Shown here: in pieces, positions 15,852-24,867 of the stretch | How positions within the stretch are numbered: the first letter of the stretch is position 1 | Layout of the letters: every line of letters begins with the position of its first letter | Assembly: GCA_000756795.1 (NCBI GenBank) | Contig: CCSI01000003.1 | Span: 417,947-481,946 of the forward strand | Direction of reading: 5' to 3' | Source of the DNA: Qipengyuania vulgaris | GTDB lineage: Bacteria; Pseudomonadota; Alphaproteobacteria; Sphingomonadales; Sphingomonadaceae | Length of the DNA stretch: 64,000 nucleotides | Notes under the pieces: model-generated | The model's database searches: none | Told to the model about the DNA's origin: nothing | The model's input: only the letters and a program-made list of their open reading frames with translations | Made by a program: the position numbers and the translations under genes

Positions 15852-17590
15852 CAGCCCTTCGCCTTCGCAGCTTCGGCAGCTTTTTCGGCCTTCTCCTTCT
15901 CCGCAGCGGCCTTCAAGGCCGGGTGCTTCGAATAGAGATATTTCTGCTGCGCCAACGTGAGCACGTTGGAGGTTACCCAGTAGAGCAGCAGGCCGGCCGC
16001 GAACGGCGCCATGATGAACATCAGCACCCAAGGCATGATGTTGAAGATCTGCTGCTGCATCGGGTCCATCGCGCTGGGGTTAAGCTTGAAAGTCAGCCAC
16101 ATGGTGAAGCCCAGCAGCACGGCGAGGATGCCGATGGCAAGGAAGCTGGGCGGGTCGAAGGGCAGCAAGCCGAACAGGTTCAGCACGGTCGCCGGATCGG
16201 GCGCGGAGAGATCCTTGATGTAGAGGAAGTCCTGATGGCGCATCTCGATGGCGAGGTAGAGCACCTTGTAGAGCGCGAAGAAGATCGGGATCTGCAGGAT
16301 CAGCGGCAGGCAGCCCGCGAGCGGGTTGACCTTCTCGCGCTTGAACAGCGCCTGCATTTCCTGCTGCTGCTTGAGGCGGTCGTCCTTGTACTTTTCCTGC
16401 AGCTTTTTCATTTCCGGCTGGATGGCCTTCATCGCCGCCATCGAAGCAAACTGCTTCTGCGCGATGGGGAACATCAGCCCTCGCACGATGATGGTCAGGA
16501 TGATGATGGCGACGCCGAAATTGCCGACCAGTTCGAAGATATTGGTGAGCAGCCACAGGAAGGGCTTCTCGAACCAGCGGAACCAGCCCCAGTCGATGGC
16601 GAGGCCGAACTGCGGGATGCCGGCATCCTGGTAAGCGTCAAGAATTTCGCTTTCTTTGGCGCCGGCGAACAGCTGGGTCGTCGTGGTAATCTTGCGGCCC
16701 GCCGGAATGGTGACGGGGTCATAACGCATCTCGGCGCTGTAGCGGTCGCCTCCGAGCGAATGGAAAGTCGCGTCCGGCGCGCTGCCGCTGGCGGGCACGA
16801 GTGCGGCCAGCCAGTAGATGTCGGTAAAGCCGATCCAGTCGGTCGCGCCCGAGGGGCTGACCTTCCGGTCTTCCTCGACATTGTCGTAATCGTAGCCGTA
16901 TTCCACAGCCTCGTCGAACGAACCGATCGGGCCCGAATGGGCGATGAAGAAGTCGTCGCTCGCAGTCGTGCTGGTGCGCCCCACGATGCCGTAGGGCTGG
17001 GCCACGACGGGCACGTCGCTGGTGTTCGAAATCGCCTGCGCGACCGTGATCATGTAATTTTCGTCGATCGAATAGGTCTGCTCGAGCAGCACGCCATTCC
17101 CCGCATCATGGCTAAGCGTAACCGGATTTTCCGGCGTGAGCACATCGCCATCGGCTTCCCACTGGGTCACGTCCGGCAGCTTGGCACCGTTCACCAGCAC
17201 GCTCAGCTGGGCGTATTGTTCGACCTCGGTGCCGCGCGGAGCAAAGATGCGTACGGGGCCGCTGTCCTTGTCGGGGCTCGCGGCGTAATCCTTGAGGACG
17301 ATGTCGTCGATCATCGCATCGGCGAGGTTTATCGACCCGGCCACTTTGGGCGAATCGATGCGCACGCGCCCTTCCGATGCAAGCGCGCTGTCGAGATCGA
17401 CACGCGCTGCCGCACCTGAAACTGTCCCCGCGTTCGCAGCGGCCGCCTGCTCTGCCGGAGTATCGACATTCCCCGTCGCAGCCGGAGCTTCCTCGGGCTG
17501 CGGGTAGAGATAGTCGCTCACCCACTGGAAGCCGATGAGGATTGCCAGCGACAGGGTGAGGACGAGGACAAAATTGCGTGAGTTTTCCAA
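15851..17590 (-). CDS. yidC: Membrane protein insertase YidC
   Basis: YidC inserts and folds inner-membrane proteins alone or with SecYEG. The 579-residue product has an N-terminal membrane anchor (about residues 8-26), a large periplasmic P1 domain (about 60-340), and a C-terminal core with five hydrophobic segments including FGVAIIILTIIVRGLMFPI and GCLPLILQIPIFFALYKVL. A lysine/alanine-rich tail follows. Its length fits Gram-negative YidC. Confidence 0.96.
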   Translation of the reverse strand: MENSRNFVLVLTLSLAILIGFQWVSDYLYPQPEEAPAATGNVDTPAEQAAAANAGTVSGAAARVDLDSALASEGRVRIDSPKVAGSINLADAMIDDIVLKDYAASPDKDSGPVRIFAPRGTEVEQYAQLSVLVNGAKLPDVTQWEADGDVLTPENPVTLSHDAGNGVLLEQTYSIDENYMITVAQAISNTSDVPVVAQPYGIVGRTSTTASDDFFIAHSGPIGSFDEAVEYGYDYDNVEEDRKVSPSGATDWIGFTDIYWLAALVPASGSAPDATFHSLGGDRYSAEMRYDPVTIPAGRKITTTTQLFAGAKESEILDAYQDAGIPQFGLAIDWGWFRWFEKPFLWLLTNIFELVGNFGVAIIILTIIVRGLMFPIAQKQFASMAAMKAIQPEMKKLQEKYKDDRLKQQQEMQALFKREKVNPLAGCLPLILQIPIFFALYKVLYLAIEMRHQDFLYIKDLSAPDPATVLNLFGLLPFDPPSFLAIGILAVLLGFTMWLTFKLNPSAMDPMQQQIFNIMPWVLMFIMAPFAAGLLLYWVTSNVLTLAQQKYLYSKHPALKAAAEKEKAEKAAEAAKAKG

Positions 17591-17659
17591 GGTCGATCCC
17601 GTAGGTAATGTATTCGCTAGGTGGGAAGAGTGTATTATAACGTCAAGACACTGGATGCA

Positions 17660-17869
17660 CTAAGGCACCGGGTCGTGGCCGCAGCCCCCCCAGGGTTGGC
17701 AGCGCAATAGCCGCTTGAGGGCCAGCCATCCACCCTTGATTGCGCCATGCTTCTGCAGGGCCTCGATGGCGTACTGGCTGCAGCTTGGCGTGAAGCGGCA
17801 GGTGGGCGGCAGGATGCGGCTCGGTCCGAGCTGCCACGCCCTCGCGATCCAGATCAGCGGATACTTCAT
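17660..17869 (-). CDS. yidD: Membrane protein insertion efficiency factor YidD
   Basis: A 69-residue amphipathic protein of the YidD family. It has the conserved [15 protein letters not shown], then [24 protein letters not shown]. It is thought to assist YidC-dependent insertion at the inner membrane. The start at 17869 overlaps the rnpA stop by 4 bp, the usual arrangement. Confidence 0.94.
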   Translation of the reverse strand: MKYPLIWIARAWQLGPSRILPPTCRFTPSCSQYAIEALQKHGAIKGGWLALKRLLRCQPWGGCGHDPVP

Positions 17870-18249
17870 GCGCGGCGCGACCTCTTGTGGCGGGGGCGGC
17901 GCGCGCGGTCGCCTTCGCCCCTGACGGCGCGGGCAAGCGCAGCGTCCAGTTCCTCGGCCAGCGCGGCGAAATCACGCTCGACCCCGCCTTCGCGGCCGAT
18001 GAGAATGTGGTCGTGGTCGGCAAGACCGCCGTTCGGCAAGGCTGCCCAGAGCAATTCGCGGAAGCGCCGCTTCATGCGGTTGCGCACCACGGCGTTGCCG
18101 ATCTTCTTCGTAACTGTGATGCCATAGCGCTTGCCCTTGCCCTCGTTCGGACGGGTCAGCAGCACGAACCCAGGCTTCGCGTTCCGCATACCGCGATTGG
18201 CAGCGAGGAAATCGCTGCGCTTGGTGATGACGGACAGGCTCGAGTGCAT
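17866..18249 (-). CDS. rnpA: Ribonuclease P protein component
   Basis: The 127-residue basic protein assists the RNase P RNA in 5' tRNA maturation. It starts [20 protein letters not shown] and has the RNR signature [14 protein letters not shown]. The frame runs back to 18330, but that would pass through the hairpin at 18269-18289, so the ATG at 18249 is chosen. It lies between rpmH and yidD. Confidence 0.93.
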   Translation of the reverse strand: MHSSLSVITKRSDFLAANRGMRNAKPGFVLLTRPNEGKGKRYGITVTKKIGNAVVRNRMKRRFRELLWAALPNGGLADHDHILIGREGGVERDFAALAEELDAALARAVRGEGDRARRPRHKRSRRA

Positions 18250-18268
18250 GGGTAGCAGATACGCAAAA

Positions 18269-18289
18269 CGGGCCCCCGATGGGAGCCCG
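18269..18289 (-). terminator. Hairpin between rpmH and rnpA (terminator or attenuator)
   Basis: CGGGCCCCC and GGGAGCCCG form a 9-bp stem with one mismatch and a GAT loop. On the minus strand it is followed by TTTTGCG. It lies between rpmH and rnpA in the same operon and so may reduce, rather than stop, transcription into rnpA, consistent with the much higher need for L34. Confidence 0.65.
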
Positions 18290-18338
18290 CTTTTGTTATC
18301 GCGATTGTGCCTGCGCCGGAGCGCGGACAATCAGTCGC

Positions 18339-18473
18339 TTACGCGCAGAGGTTCTTGCGGCCGCGAGCGCGACGTGCACGGAGAACCTTGCGGCCACCCG
18401 GGGTAGCCTTGCGGGCGAAGAAACCGTGGCGACGGGCGCGCACGAGGTTCGAGGGCTGGAAAGTCCGCTTCAT
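18339..18473 (-). CDS. rpmH: 50S ribosomal protein L34
   Basis: A 44-residue, strongly basic protein that begins [18 protein letters not shown] and shows the whole L34 signature up to the end ([17 protein letters not shown]). AAGGTG precedes the ATG on the minus strand. It is the first gene of the rpmH-rnpA-yidD-yidC-engB cluster and is divergent from comM. Confidence 0.97.
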   Translation of the reverse strand: MKRTFQPSNLVRARRHGFFARKATPGGRKVLRARRARGRKNLCA

Positions 18474-18687
18474 GGGAACACCTTCAGTTAAAATCGTTAT
18501 TGCCGGGCGAATCGCCGCGACGAAAAAGGGCCGCCATTCGCAGGCGTCCGCTCTTGGAGGGGCGCGCTTAAGGAAAAGACCCGCAAAGGTCAAGCCAGAA
18601 GGCGACTTCCCCCGATGTGGAGAAGCCAAGTCTCGACAATCCCTATGCTTCTTGTCATGCCACATGGCAACAAGGGGGGAAGAAGCT

Positions 18688-20196
18688 TTGGTCGCACTGG
18701 TCCGGACGGTGGCCTATCTCGGGCTGGAAGCGCGCGCCGTCGAGGTGCAATGCAGCCTCGCGCCGGGCCTGCCGAATTTCAACATCGTGGGGCTGGCCGA
18801 CAAGGCGGTGGGCGAAAGCAAGGAGCGGGTGCGCGCCGCGCTCTCCTCCATGGGCCTCGCGCTGCCGCCCAAGCGCATCACCATCAACCTCTCGCCCGCC
18901 GACCTGCCCAAGGAAGGCTCGCATTACGACCTCCCCATTGCGCTCGCCGTGCTGGGGGCGATGGGCATTACCGATGCCGAGCAACTGGGCGACTGGATTG
19001 TCGTGGGCGAACTGGCATTGGACGCTCGCGTCCAGCCCTCGCCGGGCGTGCTCCTCGCCGCCATCCATGCGAGCGAGGCGGAGAAGGGACTTATCTGCCC
19101 CGCCGCGCAAGGCTCCGAAGCCAAATGGGCGAGCGATGTGCCGGTGGTGGCCGCGCCCGACCTTGCGAGCCTGCTCAACCATCTGAAGGGTACCTCGCAG
19201 CTGCCGCCTCCCGAGCAGGGGCTGGTCGAGGAAGGAAGCAAGGCGCCCGACCTCAAACAGGTCAAGGGGCAGGAAACCGCCAAGCGCGCGCTCGAAATCG
19301 CGGCGGCGGGCGGGCACAACCTCCTGATGATCGGCCCTCCCGGCGCGGGCAAGTCGCTGCTGGCGAGCTGCCTTCCCGGCATCCTGCCCCCGCTCTCCCC
19401 GCCCGAGGCGCTGGAGGTGAGCATGGTGCAATCGGTCGCCGGCCTGCTCGAGGAAGGCCGCATCAGCCGCGCCCGCCCGTTCCGCGCGCCGCACCATTCG
19501 GCGAGCATGGCCGCGCTTACCGGCGGCGGACTAAAGGTGAAACCCGGCGAGGTCAGCCTCGCGCACCTTGGCGTGCTCTTCCTCGACGAACTGCCCGAAT
19601 TTCAGCGCGCCGTGCTCGATTCGCTGCGCCAGCCGCTGGAGACCAACACGGTCGATGTCGCGCGGGCGAATGCGCACGTGACCTTCCCCGCCAATGTCCA
19701 GCTGGTCGCGGCGATGAACCCGTGCCGCTGCGGGCACCTTGGCGATCCTGCGCTGGCGTGCAGTCGCGCCCCCAAATGCGCCGCCGACTACCAGAGCAAG
19801 GTCTCCGGCCCGCTGCTCGACCGCATCGATCTCCATGTCGAGGTCGAACCGGTCAGCGCCACCGACCTCGCCCTCCCCCCGCCCGCCGAGGGCACGGCCG
19901 AAGTCGGCGCAAGGGTCGCCGCCGCGCGCGATGTCCAAACGGCCCGCGCCGAGGCCAGCGGAGCGCGCACCAACGCCGAACTGCAGGGCGATGCGCTGGA
20001 GGAATTTGCCGGCCCCGACGACAAGGGCCGCGAACTGCTGATGCAGGCGGCCACCGCAATGCGGCTATCGGCGCGCAGCTACACGCGGATGCTGAGGGTA
20101 GCGCGGACGATTGCGGATCTTGCGGGCGCGGAGAAAGTGGGCCGCATCCATGTGGCGGAGGCTCTCAGCTATCGGAGACAGCCGCCGAGGGCTTGA
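18688..20196 (+). CDS. comM: YifB/ComM-family Mg-chelatase-like AAA ATPase
   Basis: The family includes ComM, a hexameric helicase promoting branch migration in natural transformation. From the TTG at 18688 the product is 502 residues, the usual family length. It has an N-terminal Lon-like fold ([19 protein letters not shown]...), Walker [17 protein letters not shown], Walker [11 protein letters not shown], a four-cysteine insertion ([13 protein letters not shown], then CAADY) and a C-terminal lid. The TTG has GGGGGAAG upstream. The ATG at 18664 has no visible Shine-Dalgarno sequence. Confidence 0.9.
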   Translation: MVALVRTVAYLGLEARAVEVQCSLAPGLPNFNIVGLADKAVGESKERVRAALSSMGLALPPKRITINLSPADLPKEGSHYDLPIALAVLGAMGITDAEQLGDWIVVGELALDARVQPSPGVLLAAIHASEAEKGLICPAAQGSEAKWASDVPVVAAPDLASLLNHLKGTSQLPPPEQGLVEEGSKAPDLKQVKGQETAKRALEIAAAGGHNLLMIGPPGAGKSLLASCLPGILPPLSPPEALEVSMVQSVAGLLEEGRISRARPFRAPHHSASMAALTGGGLKVKPGEVSLAHLGVLFLDELPEFQRAVLDSLRQPLETNTVDVARANAHVTFPANVQLVAAMNPCRCGHLGDPALACSRAPKCAADYQSKVSGPLLDRIDLHVEVEPVSATDLALPPPAEGTAEVGARVAAARDVQTARAEASGARTNAELQGDALEEFAGPDDKGRELLMQAATAMRLSARSYTRMLRVARTIADLAGAEKVGRIHVAEALSYRRQPPRA

Positions 20197-20292
20197 GACT
20201 GAAAGTCGGCTACTGGGTGGCAAGCTGCCTCGCCGCTTTTGCACATTAGTGTGATCCGCTAGGGTCAACTGCCACCAGTTGGATGGACGAAA

Positions 20293-20733
20293 ATGGCTCA
20301 AAAAGACCGAACATCCTTACAGATTGTTTTTTGCTTGTGCATTGTAGGCTGCGGGGTGCCGCATGGCGAGCAAGTTGCGGATCGAATGGAGGCCGCAGTT
20401 GAAAGAAGTCCGCTACCAATAAGCTCCATCGGTGACTACTCTCAGTATTACTTTGAGCACGACGACGGCGCAGTAGACGGTTTTTTCGTGATACACCTTC
20501 CGACTAGCCGCGAATGGAGGAAAATTGTTAAGGCGGAATGTGAACGCCAACGCCTTAGCGAGTATCCTTGCGACCAGACCGATTATGGAGTTGCGGACGC
20601 GGGCTCTAGGAAGTGGGTTCCCTCCAGATTGGATTTACCCGCAATGGCTGGCGGAGGCTGCCACGTTGTCAGAATCCATCAAAGTGCAGCTCCTCAAGAA
20701 ATCTCAGAACCGCAATGCAACGGGCCACGCTAG
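20293..20733 (+). CDS. Hypothetical lipoprotein
   Basis: A 146-residue protein with a short hydrophobic N terminus and a lipobox-like CLCIVGC (about residues 14-20), so it is probably lipid-anchored after cleavage. The mature part has four further cysteines and no recognised domain. G+C is visibly lower than in comM, and no homologous neighbour is present. Its function is unknown, and it may be an orphan or recently acquired gene. Confidence 0.5.
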   Translation: MAQKDRTSLQIVFCLCIVGCGVPHGEQVADRMEAAVERSPLPISSIGDYSQYYFEHDDGAVDGFFVIHLPTSREWRKIVKAECERQRLSEYPCDQTDYGVADAGSRKWVPSRLDLPAMAGGGCHVVRIHQSAAPQEISEPQCNGPR

Positions 20734-20772
20734 TTCCTGCTATCGGGCCGATAGCAGAACATAGCAGCCCGC

Positions 20773-21123
20773 CTACTGCTCCTCGCTCATGTCGAGGTTG
20801 AGCTTGACCGTCTCATGCTCGTGGTCGCCCTCGAACTTGGCGAGGAAGTCGGCGATGGGCATGGCCTGGTTGGGCATTTCGGCAACGCCGGGCGTCGGCG
20901 CAGGGGCGCTCATGCCGTCGGCGGGGGTGGTCTTCACGTGGAGGTAAGGCACCCAGACTTCGCCGTAATCGGCCTGCTGGTACCACACGTCGAGCACGTC
21001 GTAGCTCGCCCAGGTGCTGTCGGGTTCCTTCAAGCGGATGCCTTCGCCAATGCGCGGCACGCTCATCGCCTTGATGCGAAACTGCGTCTGGTGCGTCTCG
21101 TTCTGGACTTCGATTTCGATCAC
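20773..21123 (-). CDS. Hypothetical protein, related to the 4279-4488 product
   Basis: A 116-residue acidic protein. The first ~65 residues look like a small beta-barrel (PRIGEGIRLKEPDSTWASYDVLDVWY ... VPYLHVK, split here by a gap), matching the pattern of the 69-residue product at 4279. The C terminus is a proline-rich linker plus an acidic helix (IADFLAKFEGD). The GTG at 21123 has GAGCCGGAT upstream. A TTG at 21141 is the alternative. Two TGACGTCA sites lie 80-110 bp upstream. Confidence 0.6.
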   Translation of the reverse strand: MIEIEVQNETHQTQFRIKAMSVPRIGEGIRLKEPDSTWASYDVLDVWYQQADYGEVWVPYLHVKTTPADGMSAPAPTPGVAEMPNQAMPIADFLAKFEGDHEHETVKLNLDMSEEQ

Positions 21124-21203
21124 GTTTTTTATCCGGCTCAAAGGGGCATGCGCCCCGATTCACCGCAAGGTATCTCATAAAGGTGTTTCGATGGTTTTAA
21201 CGA

Positions 21204-21237
21204 TGACGTCACGCCGCCTCGCCCCGATTTGACGTCA
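21204..21237 (-). promoter_or_regulatory. Two TGACGTCA palindromes 26 bp apart
   Basis: The 8-bp palindrome TGACGTCA occurs at 21204-21211 and again at 21230-21237. They lie upstream of the 20773-21123 gene and downstream of the 21298-21567 gene. Start-to-start spacing is 26 bp, not a whole number of helical turns by 10.5. They may be operator half-sites, but the regulator is unknown. Confidence 0.35.
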
Positions 21238-21297
21238 CTTTTGCAAGATGTCGTTAACCAGGGTGATTAGCCCTGCGCGGGCTGGCAGGAGGCGCGC

Positions 21298-21567
21298 TCA
21301 ACCCTTTGTTTGCGCGGCATAGGGCGTGTTTTTGAGGAGGTAGCGGTTGTAATCGGGCGCGCCGTCATCCCACCACACGGGGCCCCGCTCGCCCAGCGCA
21401 ACCTTGGCTTCGTGGACGCGTGCGCGGGCATCTTTCTCCAACGAGGCGTCGTTTTCACGCTTCGCCGCCGCGACATCACGGCGTGCTTTCATCAAATCGC
21501 GCACGAGTGATTCGCGCGTATCTTCAGGAAGGTTCGGATTGCTCGTGCGCCACAAGCGGCCGCGCAC
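21298..21567 (-). CDS. Conserved hypothetical protein (alphaproteobacterial)
   Basis: From the GTG at 21567 this is an 89-residue helical, charged protein: RGRLWRTSNPNLPEDTRESLVRDL, then an alpha-helical arginine-rich middle, then VALGERGPVWWDDGAPDYNRYL. The frame is open upstream and reads DGRYIIV directly before the GTG. That is part of the conserved block as I remember it, so the real start may be the CTG at 21612 that overlaps the HxlR stop. It is probably co-transcribed with the HxlR gene. Function unknown. Confidence 0.6.
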   Translation of the reverse strand: MRGRLWRTSNPNLPEDTRESLVRDLMKARRDVAAAKRENDASLEKDARARVHEAKVALGERGPVWWDDGAPDYNRYLLKNTPYAAQTKG

Positions 21568-21608
21568 GATGATGTAGCGGCCGTCGGGCGTGCGTTCGGG
21601 AGTGTCGC

Positions 21609-22154
21609 TCAGGCGGCGCTGCGCTTGGAAGCGAGGTCGACCACCGAGCCGTTCTCCAGCGCCTCGCCTGCCGAAGCTTTGGTGCCATCGGCGCGAATGC
21701 CGAGATTGGCGCGATCTACCAGGTGCAAATCGGCAGGGCCGAGGATGCGACCATCATGGCTGAGGATGGAGGTCGGTCCGATGGGCAGGCGGTCGCGTTC
21801 GTCGACCAGCACGGGGTTCTCGGTGACTTCGTGACCGTATTTCTGACCCCATTGGCGCAGTGCGACCATGGCGGGGAGCAGGTCGAAACCCTTTTCGGTC
21901 AAGCGATATTCGATCTTCCGGCGATCATCGGGGCACGGATCGCGGCGCAGGATGCCGTGCTCGACCAGCTTGGCGAGGCGGTTCGACAGTATGTTGCGCG
22001 CAATGCCGAGCTCGCTGAGGAATTCCTCGAAGTGGTGCAGCCCATTGAAGCTGGCACGCAGGATCATGAAGCTCCAGCGTTCGCCCATGACCTCCAGCGC
22101 CTGCGGCAGGCCGCATTCGGTCAGTTCGCGCAAGGGTTCGCGGATATCGCCCAT
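21609..22154 (-). CDS. HxlR-family transcriptional regulator
   Basis: A 181-residue regulator with the winged-helix HxlR domain in the first ~100 residues: CGLPQALEVMGERWSFMILRAS, HFEEFLSELGIARNILSNRL and the wing PDDRRKIEYRLTEKG. The cysteine at the domain start is typical of this family. The C-terminal ~80 residues are an extra part with no recognised domain. It is divergent from the CC_3452-like gene. Confidence 0.87.
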   Translation of the reverse strand: MGDIREPLRELTECGLPQALEVMGERWSFMILRASFNGLHHFEEFLSELGIARNILSNRLAKLVEHGILRRDPCPDDRRKIEYRLTEKGFDLLPAMVALRQWGQKYGHEVTENPVLVDERDRLPIGPTSILSHDGRILGPADLHLVDRANLGIRADGTKASAGEALENGSVVDLASKRSAA

Positions 22155-22342
22155 AAATTTCAGTCCTCTTCGGGAAACCTATTTAGCGAAAAATCCGTGA
22201 ACGCCAAATTATTCGAAAAAAGGGTTGTGGAATGCAACTTATCTAGTTAGGTAGCGATTCGCAACCAGTTGCAAAGAGAAACTGATATTGCAGTTTCCGC
22301 AAGTGGTGTTGTCAAAATTGCATCTGCGAAAAGGGTAAGACC

Positions 22343-22684
22343 ATGATCCTCTCCAACACTCCCTCGACCAAGCTCGGCGTCTTCGGCGCTGCCATGCTCT
22401 ATTCGGCTGCCACGCTCGGCGCGCTGGTCGCCCCGACCGCTGCCGAAGCCAAGGGCAATGGCCCCTATTACAAGGCTGAACTGTCGCAGCCTGCTGCCGA
22501 GCGCACCGTCGTTGCCGGCGGCATCGCATGGACCTGCAGCGGTACGACCTGCGTCGCTCCGAAGGGCACTTCGCGCCCGCTGCGCGTCTGCCGCGAACTC
22601 CAGCGCGACACCGGCAACGTCGTCAGCTTCACCGCCAAGGGTGAAGAACTCGATGCCGACAAGCTGGCGAAGTGCAACGGCTGA
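22343..22684 (+). CDS. CC_3452-like secreted protein
   Basis: A 113-residue protein with a signal peptide (about residues 1-36, ending TAAEAK). The mature domain has YYKAELSQPAAER, GGIAWTCSGTTC and RPLRVCRELQR, with four cysteines likely to form disulfides. This matches the CC_3452 family of alphaproteobacteria, of unknown function. AAGGGTAAG precedes the ATG, and a strong terminator follows. Confidence 0.78.
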   Translation: MILSNTPSTKLGVFGAAMLYSAATLGALVAPTAAEAKGNGPYYKAELSQPAAERTVVAGGIAWTCSGTTCVAPKGTSRPLRVCRELQRDTGNVVSFTAKGEELDADKLAKCNG

Positions 22685-22733
22685 TTAGCCCGAACCCAGT
22701 CCCCCACCCCCTCTCCATCGGGTGGTCCTCATG

Positions 22734-22762
22734 GCCCCGGCGCGCTGCGTCGGGGCTTTTTT
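22734..22762 (+). terminator. Rho-independent terminator after the CC_3452-like gene
   Basis: GCCCCG and CGGGGC pair (with further weak pairing inside) and are followed directly by TTTTTT. Confidence 0.8.
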
Positions 22763-22768
22763 GTTGCG

Positions 22769-23386
22769 CTAGATTAGCCCACGGCCCGCGAGGTCGCATT
22801 CGAGGCTTTCGGCATCGGTGAAGTGATGCACCTGCCAGCCGCATTTCTCGGCCGACGCTATGTTGTCGGGATTGTCGTCGATGAAGAGCATGGCTTCGGG
22901 CGCATGGCCGAAGCGGTCCGCAGAGAGCGCGAAAATCGCCGGGTCGGGCTTGGCAATGCGCTCGACACCCGAGACGACGATATCTTTGAAACGGTCGAAT
23001 ATCGCGTGCTGCGGGCGAAACCCCGCCCAGAAAGTGGCGGCGAAATTGGTGATCGCGAAGAGCGGGACCCCGCGCGTGTCGAGGCGCTCGACCAAAGCGT
23101 GGGCGCCTTCGACCGGCCCCGGGATGGTCTCGTTGAAGCGCGAGGCATAGGCACGGATTTCAGCCGTGTATTCGGGGAAGAGCGCAATCCGCTCGAGCAC
23201 GAGGTCCGACAATTCGCGACCTGCATCGTGAAGGAAATGCCATTCCTCGGTCACGACTTCGCCCAAGACCTTTTCCAGCCGCGCAGGATCATCGGTCATC
23301 TTCTCGAACAACAGGCGCAGGTCCCAATGATATAGGACCCTGCCCACGTCGAACACGACGGCGTCGACCGGTTGGCGTCTAGTCAA
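22769..23386 (-). CDS. HAD-superfamily hydrolase
   Basis: A 205-residue HAD subfamily IA protein. The nucleophile motif I is VVFDVGRVLYHW, motif II is the threonine/serine at AITNF, motif III a lysine near IAKPDPAIF and motif IV the acidic FIDDNPDNI. It may be a phosphatase or haloacid-dehalogenase-like enzyme. The TTG at 23386 has GGGGAA upstream. The ATG at 23422 would lie inside the rpmJ terminator hairpin. Confidence 0.85.
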   Translation of the reverse strand: MTRRQPVDAVVFDVGRVLYHWDLRLLFEKMTDDPARLEKVLGEVVTEEWHFLHDAGRELSDLVLERIALFPEYTAEIRAYASRFNETIPGPVEGAHALVERLDTRGVPLFAITNFAATFWAGFRPQHAIFDRFKDIVVSGVERIAKPDPAIFALSADRFGHAPEAMLFIDDNPDNIASAEKCGWQVHHFTDAESLECDLAGRGLI

Positions 23387-23406
23387 GAAGATTCCCCAAA
23401 TGCGAA

Positions 23407-23436
23407 CGGCCCGCACTCCCATCGGGAGCCGGGCCG
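23407..23436 (-). terminator. Hairpin downstream of rpmJ
   Basis: CGGCCCG and CGGGCCG form the outer stem and CTCCC/GGGAG the inner stem. The following T-tract on the minus strand is weak. It separates rpmJ from the HAD gene. Confidence 0.55.
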
Positions 23437-23478
23437 GTCGTTAGACTTGTCGCGGAGCTTGCCCCGCGCAGCCGAAGC

Positions 23479-23604
23479 TTAGCCCTGGCGGGCCTTGAAG
23501 CGACGGTTGGTCTTGTTGATGACGTAAGTGCGGCCGCGACGACGGATCACGCGGCAATCGCGGTGACGGCTCTTGAGCGACTTGAGGCTGTTGCGGATCT
23601 TCAT
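23479..23604 (-). CDS. rpmJ: 50S ribosomal protein L36
   Basis: Translation of the minus strand gives a 41-residue protein that begins [17 protein letters not shown] and ends [12 protein letters not shown], with the conserved [13 protein letters not shown] block. The gene is short enough to be missed by ORF callers. It has the single cysteine and histidine retained from a partly lost zinc site, as in the alternative C-minus L36 type. A hairpin follows at 23407-23436. Confidence 0.95.
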   Translation of the reverse strand: MKIRNSLKSLKSRHRDCRVIRRRGRTYVINKTNRRFKARQG

Positions 23605-23694
23605 CGTTTCTCTCTGATCAAATAATTACGCGCCGGAGATAGGCTCCGACGCGCCGAATTCAAGCGCGCCCGTTAACGGCGCGGGTGATTCTGG

Positions 23695-24708
23695 TCAAGC
23701 ATTTCCCCGAATTTCGGACAGTTTGCGCTCCCATTGCAGCGCATGTGTGATGATTTCGCCCAAATCGTCGTGTTTTGGCTGCCACGGGACGGTGGCGCGG
23801 ATGCGGCTGGGATCGGAAATGAGCTCGGCCGGGTCGCCCGCGCGGCGCGGCTCCATGCGGCGCTCGATTTTCGTATTGGTCACGCGGTCCACCGCATCGA
23901 GCACTTCGAGCACCGAGAAGCCCATACCATAGCCGCAGTTCATCGTGAGCGAGCGCGCGGGCTGCTCGATCAGCGCGCCCAGTGCCAGCACATGCGCATT
24001 CGCGAGGTCGCTCACATGGATATAGTCGCGCACGCCGGTGCCATCGGGCGTATCGTAATCGGTGCCGAAGACCGAAACGCCGTCGCGCTTTCCCGTAGCC
24101 GCCTCGCAGGCGACCTTGATGAGGTGCGTCGCGCCTGCGGTCGATTGCCCGCTTCTCGCCTGCGGGTCGGCGCCCGCCACGTTGAAATAGCGCAGCGCGC
24201 AGAAGTTGAAGCCATGCGCCTCGCTCGCATCGGCAAGCATCTGCTCGGTCATCAGCTTCGACCAGCCGTAGGGATTGATGGGGCTCTTGGGCGAGTCTTC
24301 CGAAATTGGCGAGCTTTCGGGAATGCCGTAGGTGGCCGCCGTGCTGGAGAAGATGAAGTGCTCCACCCCGCCCTTCACCGCTGCCTCGATTAGCGCGCGG
24401 CTCTTCACCGTGTTGTTCTCGTAATATGCGAGCGGCTGTTCGACCGATTCGGGCACGATGATGGAGCCTGCGAAATGCATGATGGCCTTAGTGCCCTGCT
24501 CGGCAAAAATGCGCGCGAGCAGTTCGGCATCGGCAATATCGCCCTTATAAAGCGGCACGTCGTCGGGCACGGCGAATTCGAAACCGGTCGAGAGGTTGTC
24601 GATGACCGCCACCGGCCAGCCTGCGTCCTTCAGCGCCAGCACCGCGTGGCTGCCGATATATCCTGCGCCCCCGGTGACCAGCACCGGCACTTTCGTCGTT
24701 TCGCTCAT
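23695..24708 (-). CDS. galE: UDP-glucose 4-epimerase
   Basis: GalE interconverts UDP-glucose and UDP-galactose for surface polysaccharides. The 337-residue SDR-extended product has NAD-binding GGAGYIGSH, the catalytic Tyr-Lys pair in YGWSKLMTEQ, and the sugar-binding GVRDYIHVSDLANAH region. The ATG at 24708 (MSETTKVPVLVTGG) is preferred over the longer in-frame start at 24786. It stands alone here and is divergent from the M14 gene. Confidence 0.93.
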   Translation of the reverse strand: MSETTKVPVLVTGGAGYIGSHAVLALKDAGWPVAVIDNLSTGFEFAVPDDVPLYKGDIADAELLARIFAEQGTKAIMHFAGSIIVPESVEQPLAYYENNTVKSRALIEAAVKGGVEHFIFSSTAATYGIPESSPISEDSPKSPINPYGWSKLMTEQMLADASEAHGFNFCALRYFNVAGADPQARSGQSTAGATHLIKVACEAATGKRDGVSVFGTDYDTPDGTGVRDYIHVSDLANAHVLALGALIEQPARSLTMNCGYGMGFSVLEVLDAVDRVTNTKIERRMEPRRAGDPAELISDPSRIRATVPWQPKHDDLGEIITHALQWERKLSEIRGNA

Positions 24709-24867
24709 GGGATGCGCACCTAGCATACGATTTGGTAAGGGCAATCGCCTAGAGGCCTCCCGCATGAGGCCGTTCTGGCCGCACAAAATTCAGCCCTTGC
24801 CTATCGCACTGCCAGCGCCCATTCGGGCCGGCACGCCTTGGGCTAGAGGAAAAAGAAGAGGTTTTAC

